From the NCBI GenBank assembly GCA_031400755.1, contig JANNQL010000149.1, positions 1 to 8,394 on the forward strand: a stretch of DNA of 8,394 bases, given 5' to 3'. This document shows positions 1 through 4,851 of this stretch, piece after piece. Numbering within the stretch: position 1 is the first letter of the stretch; each line of letters begins with the position of its first letter. A model generated the notes under the pieces. It ran no database searches. It worked only from the letters and a program-made list of their open reading frames with translations, and had not been told where the DNA came from. The DNA comes from VMSU01 sp031400755. GTDB taxonomy: Bacteria > Desulfobacterota > Desulfobulbia > Desulfobulbales > VMSU01. The translations under genes were made by a program, and so were the position numbers.

Positions 1-20
1 TGAGCGGAGTCGAAGGGCCT
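1..20. repeat. Partial copy of the CTTCGACTCCGCTCA palindrome
   Basis: Bases 1-17 match 4049-4065, one arm of the inverted repeat between cheW and cheR. The rest lies beyond the window. It sits in the reading frame of the hybrid kinase, directly after the N-box. Confidence 0.75.
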
Positions 21-853
21 TGTTCTGAAAACTTGACTGCATTGTTGACCAGATGATTGAGTATCTGGGCCAGTACCGTGTAATCGCCGAAGAAGCCCTT
101 TTTTTTTGGCAGGGCTTGGTCAATGGCGATCAGTAACGGCAGGTCTTTGGTCTTGGCTTGGCGCGCAAGGGTGGGGGTGATTTGATCGAAAAAGCCCTGC
201 AAATCAAAGGCCTGAGGCCTGAGGTCATTGTCCCCGGTATCGAGCCTTGAGAAATCAAGCAACTGATCGATCAGCCGCATGAGCCGGTCGGCTGATGCGG
301 AGATTATCTTCAGGTACTCAAGTGGTTTCTCCGGCAAATCCATATCGCACAGCAGGCTGGTAAAGCCGATAATGCCATTCATCGGCGTCCTGAGTTCGTG
401 GCTTACGGTGTTTAGGAAATCGGTTTTCGCCTTGCTGGCCGTTTCGGCCTTTTCTTTTGCCTGACGCAGGTCGCAAAACAGGGACCTTTCCCTGAACATT
501 CTGCTCAACTTGGCATCAAACTCATCTCTCTGGAAGGGCTTGGCAATAAAATCGGTCGCCCCGGCCTTGATTACATCAATATAGGAATATTTTTTGCTGA
601 AGCCGGTCATGACAATCACGTCCACCCCTGGATGGTGCTCCTGGCTGTGTCTGAGCAGCTCCATGCCGTCCATATCCGGCATCACCATGTCGGTGACCAT
701 GGCGTCGAAGGAGTCATCCTGCAGGCATTTCACGGCATCAAGGGCGCTGGGGACGGCCACAAACTTAAAGCCCAAGGCCTGCGTGTATCTCTCGACAAGG
801 CTTAAGTGGTCGGGGTCGTCATCAACCAGGAGGATTTTTTTTTGAATGTCCAT
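1..853 (-). CDS. Hybrid sensor kinase, REC-HisKA-HATPase (partial, runs off left edge)
   Basis: The frame is open from ATG at 853 to the window edge, giving 284 residues. A receiver domain comes first (about 5-122): acidic pocket D11-D13, phospho-acceptor D55 in VTDMVMPDMDG, T83 in VIVMTGF, K105 in IAKPF. A short helical linker (125-144) leads to a HisKA dimerisation domain with phospho-acceptor H152 in TVSHELRTPMNG. The ATP-binding domain begins near 250, with an N-box at 263-278 (QILNHLVNNAVKFSEQ). No membrane segment or PAS domain is visible, so the protein is probably cytosolic and takes its input through the N-terminal receiver. The start is supported by AAGGTGA just upstream. It lies 50 bp after the REC-GAF-PAS gene, whose receiver is clearly related. 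Odd point: the last visible residues, GPSTPL, directly after the N-box, are encoded by one arm of a palindromic repeat, so the ATPase domain may be disrupted. The G boxes lie outside the window. Confidence 0.88.
   Translation of the reverse strand, partial: MDIQKKILLVDDDPDHLSLVERYTQALGFKFVAVPSALDAVKCLQDDSFDAMVTDMVMPDMDGMELLRHSQEHHPGVDVIVMTGFSKKYSYIDVIKAGATDFIAKPFQRDEFDAKLSRMFRERSLFCDLRQAKEKAETASKAKTDFLNTVSHELRTPMNGIIGFTSLLCDMDLPEKPLEYLKIISASADRLMRLIDQLLDFSRLDTGDNDLRPQAFDLQGFFDQITPTLARQAKTKDLPLLIAIDQALPKKKGFFGDYTVLAQILNHLVNNAVKFSEQGPSTPL
835..843 (-). other. A9 homopolymer at codons 4-7 of the hybrid kinase
   Basis: On the coding strand nine A residues span codons 4-7 (CAA AAA AAA ATC), immediately after the start. 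A second A9 run at 99-107 in the same gene makes AAA AAA AAG (K250-K252). Such runs are prone to replication or transcriptional slippage. No alternative product is shown here. Confidence 0.4.
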
Positions 854-903
854 GGGTCACCTTAAGATGAATTGTTTCGCTTGAAGTTCTTGCAAAATTT
901 CTC

Positions 904-2250
904 CTACTGGGCCTTGCGCATCGACACATCCCGGACACTCCCCACGGCCTGCCACTCGCCACGAATCTTCAGGCCCGACAGGGAGAGCTCGATCGGAATT
1001 GTCTTGCCGTTCTTGCCTACGGCAGTGAGGTCAACTGTCTTTCCGAGCATCCCTCCCTGGCCGGTCTTGAAAAAATGCTTAAGGGCATTGGCTGATTGCT
1101 GACGACAGGACTTGGGCGCAATGAGCTCATGGAGATTTTTGCCCATTACCTCTTCCGCGCAATAGCCAAAGATCCTTGACGCCGCTGGGTTCCAGAATGA
1201 GATGCAGCCCTTGGCATCCATCATGATCAGGGCATCGAGTACATTGTCGGTCATGGCCCGGTAGCGCTGCTCGCTCTCGGCATTAAGCGCATCGTTCTTC
1301 TTGCTCTTGATAATGCCGGCGATGGCCTGCGCTGCTGAGACGAGCATGTGCTCAGCATCCCGGTTATGCATGGCCCCGGCTTTGACATACAGGGTGAAAA
1401 CCCCGAGCAGTTCACCATTAGCGAGCAGAATAGGCACGCAGTAATGCCCGTGCTCTAAGATCCCTTCGAAGCGGTTATGGTGAGCTTTCCCCATGTGGTC
1501 GGCAAAAATCACTTTCTTGGTCTGCGCCGCCAGACCGCATAAACAATGGCCGAACTGGACCTGGGCGCAGATTTCCTTAAGTGGTTCGGCAAGGTTGTGG
1601 TGGGTCTGCATGATCAGCTTGCTCTTGTTGTGCTCATCAACCAGAAAGACGGCGCCTTTTGCTTCCAGCTCGAGCCAGGGAAACTCGGTAATGCAGAGCA
1701 AGAAGTCGTGCAGAAGTTCTGTCAGCGGCTTGTTCTTGGTGGGCAGGGACAGCAGTTCGAGCAATATCTTCTGGGTCTTGATTTCGTTTAAGTAGGATGA
1801 CATCAGCATCTTTTCGCGGAAGACCCGCTCGATCTTGGCCTCCAGCGCATCCTTGTTCACTGGTTTTTCAAGAAACTCATAGGCCCCGGCCTGAATGATA
1901 TCCTTGAAGGAGTAGCTTTTGCCATATCCGGTCAGGATAATGGTGGCCACCTGGGGGAATTCCTCCTGAATTTTCAAGAGCAGCTGCATGCCATCCATGT
2001 TAGGCATCAGCATGTCGGTAAGGACTAAATCGATGTCGTTGTTTTTAAGACAATCGAGGGCCTGCTCGCCGTCTTCGGCGGTAATGCAGTCATAGCCAAA
2101 GGAGGCGACGTAGCGTTCAATCAGTTCAAGATAATCAATCTCATCGTCAACAATCAGGATCTTGAGCCTCTTGGTCTCGTCGAACATCTCGGTGGGGAAC
2201 TCGTGCAGCCGGGCCAGGACGTTAATTTTTTCTTTGATTTTCCTCTGCAT
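904..2250 (-). CDS. REC-GAF-PAS response regulator without kinase or DNA-binding output
   Basis: 448 residues from ATG at 2250. A TTG at 2277 would add nine residues but has no ribosome site, whereas the ATG has GGGGG six bases upstream. A receiver covers about 27-145, with acidic pocket VDDE, phospho-acceptor D79 in LTDMLMPNMDG, T in IILTGYG and K in LEKPV. A GAF-like domain follows (about 165-320), with CGLAAQTKKVIFADHM and HGHYCVPILLANGELLGVFT. A PAS domain ends the protein (about 330-448; ISFWNPAASRIFGYCAEEVMG, then GSVRDVSMRKA, typical of a PAS/PAC end). Nothing follows: no HisKA, GGDEF, HD-GYP or helix-turn-helix. It may therefore act by protein contact, probably with the kinase encoded 50 bp downstream, whose receiver is related (FSKKYSY there against YGKSYSF here). 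That partnership is inferred. The 332-bp repeat-filled gap before it suggests its own transcription unit, separate from cheRD, but no clear promoter is seen. Confidence 0.88.
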   Translation of the reverse strand: MQRKIKEKINVLARLHEFPTEMFDETKRLKILIVDDEIDYLELIERYVASFGYDCITAEDGEQALDCLKNNDIDLVLTDMLMPNMDGMQLLLKIQEEFPQVATIILTGYGKSYSFKDIIQAGAYEFLEKPVNKDALEAKIERVFREKMLMSSYLNEIKTQKILLELLSLPTKNKPLTELLHDFLLCITEFPWLELEAKGAVFLVDEHNKSKLIMQTHHNLAEPLKEICAQVQFGHCLCGLAAQTKKVIFADHMGKAHHNRFEGILEHGHYCVPILLANGELLGVFTLYVKAGAMHNRDAEHMLVSAAQAIAGIIKSKKNDALNAESEQRYRAMTDNVLDALIMMDAKGCISFWNPAASRIFGYCAEEVMGKNLHELIAPKSCRQQSANALKHFFKTGQGGMLGKTVDLTAVGKNGKTIPIELSLSGLKIRGEWQAVGSVRDVSMRKAQ

Positions 2251-2297
2251 AAGCTGCCCCCATAAATTTTGGTTCAATATTTGGTAGTGGATCAGTT

Positions 2298-2410
2298 GTA
2301 GGTTGGGTTAGCGAAGCGTAACCCAACACCACAGGCGCCATTGGCGTTGGGTTATACCCCTCAAGGGGGTACTGAGCAAAGCGGCCAGACGACGGCCTAA
2401 CCCAACCTGC
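2298..2410. repeat. GTTGGGTTA-type palindromic repeat cluster
   Basis: GTTGGGTTA occurs at 2302-2310 and 2346-2354 in direct orientation, and its complement TAACCCAAC at 2319-2327 and 2398-2406. The first pair makes a 9-bp hairpin with loop GCGAAGCG. The outermost arms, 2298-2310 and 2398-2410, pair at 12 of 13 positions. A small hairpin TACCCC/GGGGTA (2355-2360, 2366-2371) lies inside. This resembles dispersed extragenic REP or MITE-like elements of bacteria. No coding capacity. Confidence 0.7.
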
Positions 2411-2439
2411 AAATCTGAGGTACGGCATGATTTTCACTA

Positions 2440-2576
2440 ATTCCAATTCTAATTCTGAACTTCATTTAAACCGTCATTCCGGGCAAGCGAAGCGCGACCC
2501 GGAATCCATTGCGCCCTCTGGATTCCCGCTTTCGCGGGAATGACGGAATACGGTAGATTTGATTTAGAACTGGAAT
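2440..2576. repeat. Outer inverted arms bracketing the cruciform REP
   Basis: ATTCCAATTCTAA at 2440-2452 is the inverted complement of 2564-2576 at 12 of 13 positions. The arms lie outside the 2471-2546 REP and are unrelated to it in sequence, so the whole 137-bp block could fold into one long branched hairpin. A similar arrangement surrounds the other REP copy at 4663-4739. Confidence 0.5.
2471..2546. repeat. CGTCATTCC-type REP element, copy 1 (cruciform)
   Basis: The ends CCGTCATTCC (2471-2480) and GGAATGACGG (2537-2546) are perfect inverted complements. Inside are two hairpins: ATTCCGGG/CCCGGAAT (2476-2483, 2498-2505) and ATTCCCGC/GCGGGAAT around loop TTTC (2522-2529, 2534-2541). An alternative central stem is GGAATCCA/TGGATTCC (2501-2508, 2519-2526). 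This is the widespread extragenic palindrome reading GTCATTCC...GGAATCCA...TGGATTCC...GGAATGAC. The second copy is at 4663-4739. Confidence 0.85.
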
Positions 2577-2582
2577 AAGTCC

Positions 2583-3080
2583 TCAGTCCTTAAGTAATTC
2601 CTCGTTCCCCAAGAGCGACACATAGACCGCGCCATTCAGTACGGAAAAAAAAAGCTTGCGGCCACGGCTGCCGCCGACATCGGTCTTGGTGACTGTTAAG
2701 CCAAGCAGAGTCAGGATCTCTTGGGCCCGGGCCACGTTCTTCCTGCCCATGGCCAGATTGCCGGGGTGATCGCGGTCGATGGCCAGGACCTGGGAGCCGC
2801 CGAAGAGCTTGATTTTAAGATCGTCGGTGGCTCCGTACTCCGTCGCTTTCCGATAGATATAATGAATTGCCGTATCGACATAGCGCAAGTCGTGGTGACG
2901 GCCGCTGCGGTCAGGGTGGATGGCATGGCAGATGGCCCCGATCCTCAGGCTTGGCGAGAACATGGTCACTGCAATGCACGAGCCGAGGATGGTGCTCACC
3001 AGGATCGGCTGGTTGGCCACCACTACCTCGCCCGGCATGAGGTAGATATGGCGGCTATGGGAATCGAGCAGGCTGCTCAC
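2583..3080 (-). CDS. cheD: Chemoreceptor glutamine deamidase CheD
   Basis: 165 residues from GTG at 3080, close to the usual CheD length. CheD converts specific glutamines of chemoreceptor signalling helices to glutamates, creating methylation sites for CheR; in some bacteria it also partners CheC. Family features seen: LMPGEVVVA near the N-terminus; STILGSCIAV (29-38) with catalytic Cys35 and probable Thr30; GAICHAIHP with catalytic His52; KIKLFGGSQVL (residues about 89-99); and a C-terminal DVGGSRGRKLFF segment. The start GTG overlaps the cheR stop TGA by 4 nt (GTGA), indicating translational coupling, with GAAAGG just upstream inside cheR. No cheC or cheB lies next to it; the downstream gap is full of palindromes that probably end this unit. 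A T9 run on the coding strand at 2645-2653 encodes part of LFFS. Identification is firm; the receptor substrate is presumably the nearby MCP. Confidence 0.93.
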   Translation of the reverse strand: MSSLLDSHSRHIYLMPGEVVVANQPILVSTILGSCIAVTMFSPSLRIGAICHAIHPDRSGRHHDLRYVDTAIHYIYRKATEYGATDDLKIKLFGGSQVLAIDRDHPGNLAMGRKNVARAQEILTLLGLTVTKTDVGGSRGRKLFFSVLNGAVYVSLLGNEELLKD

Positions 3081-3925
3081 GCCTTTCGGTAGATGGTCGA
3101 AGCCACGGCCTGGAAGTCGGTGTCAAGTCCATTCAAGCTCTCGGAGTGTCCGAGAAAGAGAAAGCCGCTACCTTGCAGCTGATGATGGAACTTGCCCATC
3201 AAGGTCTGCTGGGTGGTCTTGTCGAAATAGATTACGACATTGCGGCAGAAGATGATATCCATTTTCTGCCGCACCCCGAGGTCGTCATCCATGAAGTTGA
3301 TTCGTTTGAAGGTCACATGCTGCCTGATTTCAGGGCAAATCCGCACCAGGCCGCTGGTGCGGTCCTGACTGCGCAGCAGGTATTTTTTCTTGAACCGGTC
3401 AGGGACAGGTTCGATGCGGTCATCCGCGTAGATCCCTTTTATGGCATGCTCCAGGATGCGGCTGCTGATGTCCGAGGCCAGGATAGAAAACCGGAAGTCG
3501 CGACGTTGATCGGCGAGTTCCGACAGCACCATGGCCAGGGTGTAAGGCTCTTCGCCGCGGGAGCAGCCGGCGCTCCACAGGCGGATTGGTTCCTTGAGGC
3601 AGTCGGCGCGACCATTGATAATGGCGGGCAAGACAGTCTTGGCCAGATAGGCGAAATGGTCCGGCTCCCTGAAGAAGTCCGTCTTGTTGGTGGTGACGAC
3701 GTCGATTAAGTGCACCAGTTCGTTGTCTTGGCCTTCCTGGCTGAAGACAAAATCGGCATAGGCCTCGAAAACGGACATGCCAAGGATCTTCAAGCGTTTC
3801 TGCATCCGAGCCTCAAGCATGGTCTTTTTGGTCTGCGGCAACTTGATACCGACCTTGTCGTAGATAAAGGCGCTGAACCGTTGAAACTCCCTGTCCTTCA
3901 GTATGGCAGCGGTAGATGGCATCAT
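3077..3925 (-). CDS. cheR: Chemoreceptor glutamate O-methyltransferase CheR
   Basis: 282 residues from ATG at 3925 (a second ATG follows at 3922), the normal CheR size. CheR transfers methyl groups from S-adenosylmethionine to glutamates on MCP helices. Seen: the helical N-terminal domain (about 10-75, with KVGIKLPQTKKTMLEARMQKR), TTNKTDFFREPDHF (78-91), the SAM-binding loop LWSAGCSRGEEPYTLAM (116-132), ILASDIS (148-154), FCRNVVIYF (226-234) and FLGHSESL (257-264). The frame stays open upstream to a TTG at 4039, but those codons cross the palindromic repeat at 3993-4069 and encode nothing CheR-like, so the ATG is preferred. Its ribosome site is weak (GAG about 11 bases upstream), and an A9 run lies 16 bases before the start. 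cheD overlaps its end by 4 nt. Its substrate is probably the MCP upstream, which ends in a candidate CheR-docking pentapeptide. Confidence 0.94.
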   Translation of the reverse strand: MMPSTAAILKDREFQRFSAFIYDKVGIKLPQTKKTMLEARMQKRLKILGMSVFEAYADFVFSQEGQDNELVHLIDVVTTNKTDFFREPDHFAYLAKTVLPAIINGRADCLKEPIRLWSAGCSRGEEPYTLAMVLSELADQRRDFRFSILASDISSRILEHAIKGIYADDRIEPVPDRFKKKYLLRSQDRTSGLVRICPEIRQHVTFKRINFMDDDLGVRQKMDIIFCRNVVIYFDKTTQQTLMGKFHHQLQGSGFLFLGHSESLNGLDTDFQAVASTIYRKA

Positions 3926-3992
3926 AATAATAGGCGCTCGTTTTTTTTTGTTAATTGATCTTGTTTTTAGTGGATAAGCGTAAGCGCATCCG

Positions 3993-4069
3993 CCGTACCC
4001 TTCGACTCCGCTCAGGGAACCAAGGAACAATTCCGTCAACCGTTCCCTGAGCGGAGTCGAAGGGTACGG
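3993..4069. repeat. Perfect 28-bp inverted repeat between cheW and cheR
   Basis: The 28 bases at 3993-4020 (core CCCTTCGACTCCGCTCAGGG) are exactly the inverted complement of 4042-4069, separated by 21 bases that themselves contain GGAA-CAA-TTCC (4024-4034). A competing shorter pair is CCGTCAACCG/CGGTTGACGG (4033-4042, 4067-4076). In RNA this makes a very stable hairpin 14 bases after the cheW stop, without a following T run, so it could stabilise the 3' end of cheW mRNA or reduce read-through into cheR. Seventeen bases of the right arm recur at 1-17. It is a dispersed extragenic palindrome; whether it has a function here is unknown. Confidence 0.9.
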
Positions 4070-4082
4070 TTGACGGTTAGTC

Positions 4083-4571
4083 CTACTGCCCTGCCGCCTT
4101 GGTCGCCTGTGCGATATCGTCGGACGAGAACACCTTGTCGATATCGAGGATCATCACGAAATCGTTGTCGATCTTGCCCATCCCTTTGATGAATTCGGTG
4201 TTGAGCTTGGTGCCGAGGTGCGGCGCCGGCTCGATCTTGTCCGGCTCCATCTCCACCACCTCCTGCACTGAATCGGCCAAGGCCCCTAAGACGACCAACT
4301 CGCCGTCGAGCTGGACCTCGACCACGATGATGCAGGTGTTGACCGTCTGTTCGGTGCACTCCATGCCGAAATTGAGCCTGAGGTCAATGACTGGCACCAC
4401 ACTGCCGCGCAGGTTGATGACGCCCCGCATGAACTCCGGCGTTTGCGGCACCTTGGTGATTGAGGTGAATTCCAATATCTCCCGGACCTTGGACACATCA
4501 ATGGCAAAGACCTCATTCGCCAGCTTGAAGGTCAGGTATTGCACTGTCTCCGTTATTTGCGCCACGCTCAT
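4083..4571 (-). CDS. cheW: Chemotaxis coupling protein CheW
   Basis: 162 residues from ATG at 4571, preceded by AGGAGG seven bases upstream: a strong, unambiguous start. CheW is a cytosolic adaptor with a double beta-barrel fold that joins the MCP tip to the CheA kinase. Typical features are QYLTFKLANEVFAIDVSKVREIL (11-33), PEFMRGVINLRGSVVPVIDLR (45-65), including the conserved arginines of the RG-x-INLRG core, LGALADSVQEVVEM (95-108) and DFVMILDIDKVF (137-148). It lies 280 bp downstream of the MCP across a repeat-filled gap and upstream of cheR. Its last 58 shared residues differ at only six positions from the CheW whose end lies at 8217-8394, pointing to a recent duplication or gene conversion. 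Confidence 0.95.
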   Translation of the reverse strand: MSVAQITETVQYLTFKLANEVFAIDVSKVREILEFTSITKVPQTPEFMRGVINLRGSVVPVIDLRLNFGMECTEQTVNTCIIVVEVQLDGELVVLGALADSVQEVVEMEPDKIEPAPHLGTKLNTEFIKGMGKIDNDFVMILDIDKVFSSDDIAQATKAAGQ

Positions 4572-4575
4572 GGTT

Positions 4576-4589
4576 TGTCCTCCTATTTA
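4576..4589 (-). promoter_or_regulatory. Strong ribosome binding site of cheW
   Basis: On the minus strand TAGGAGGACA precedes the cheW ATG, the AGGAGG core ending about seven bases before it. It fixes the cheW start and shows that cheW can be translated well despite the long structured leader. Confidence 0.7.
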
Positions 4590-4620
4590 GTAAAAATCAG
4601 GGAAAGGCTGAAGCCCCCCC

Positions 4621-4776
4621 CAATGCCGTTGACTTAAGATTTCTCCAGCAGTGCAAATTACAGTCGTCATTCCGGCGAAGGGCCGGAATCCAGTCTTTTC
4701 AAGCAGTTTCTGGACCCCGGCTTTCGCCGGGGTGACGACATAAAGCGATACGCTACACCTTAAGTCAAAGCCATTG
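4621..4776. repeat. Outer inverted arms bracketing REP copy 2 in the mcp-cheW gap
   Basis: The 18 bases at 4621-4638 (CAATGCCGTTGACTTAAG) pair with 4759-4776 at 16 of 18 positions. Between them lies the cruciform REP. Runs of eight C (4614-4621) and seven C (4777-4783) flank both ends in the same orientation. The arms are unrelated to those around REP copy 1, yet the architecture is the same. Confidence 0.6.
4663..4739. repeat. CGTCATTCC-type REP element, copy 2 (cruciform)
   Basis: Ends GTCGTCA (4663-4669) and TGACGAC (4733-4739) are perfect inverted complements. Inside are hairpins TTCCGGC/GCCGGAA (4670-4676, 4682-4688) and CCCCGGC/GCCGGGG around TTTC (4715-4721, 4726-4732), and a central TCCAG/CTGGA pair. 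It has the same plan as 2471-2546 with many compensatory-type base differences, so both belong to one family. Confidence 0.85.
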
Positions 4777-4802
4777 CCCCCCCGTCCGACACCAGCGGGG
4801 GC

Positions 4803-4840
4803 TGAACAGAGCCCGCCAAGGGGGGAGGGGCCTCTGTTCA
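4803..4840 (-). terminator. Hairpin just after the MCP stop (terminator-like, no T run)
   Basis: On the minus strand TGAACAGAGGCCC pairs with GGGCTCTGTTCA with one bulged G, giving a 12-bp GC-containing stem that starts 12 bases after the mcp stop codon. The following bases are C-rich rather than T-rich, so it is not a classical intrinsic terminator. It may protect the mcp 3' end or partly attenuate read-through into cheW. Confidence 0.45.
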
Positions 4841-4851
4841 ATCCTCACTTG

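Larger units (their letters stand above)
2251..2582. other. 332-bp intergenic region filled with palindromic repeats
   Basis: Between the cheD stop and the REC-GAF-PAS start there is no credible gene. The region holds two unrelated repeat elements (2298-2410 and 2471-2546) and a pair of outer arms around the second. A 74-codon open frame here is only translation of the repeats. I could not identify a convincing promoter, although the gap is the natural place for one driving the two downstream signalling genes. Confidence 0.7.

Noticed and set aside
2250..2277. TTG start for the REC-GAF-PAS gene
   Set aside because: No ribosome binding site upstream, whereas the ATG at 2250 has GGGGG at proper spacing.
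2222..2446. 74-codon minus-strand open frame in the repeat region
   Set aside because: It is a translation of the GTTGGGTTA repeats, overlaps the start of the REC-GAF-PAS gene in another frame, and has no recognisable features.
3146..3709. 187-codon plus-strand open frame opposite cheR
   Set aside because: Shadow of cheR; no domain or ribosome site supports it.
3926..4039. N-terminal extension of cheR from a TTG at 4039
   Set aside because: The added residues come from the palindromic repeat, there is no ribosome site, and the ATG at 3925 gives a normal-length CheR.
4587..4841. 84-codon minus-strand open frame between mcp and cheW
   Set aside because: It is encoded by the REP element and its arms; such palindromes commonly leave long open frames by chance.
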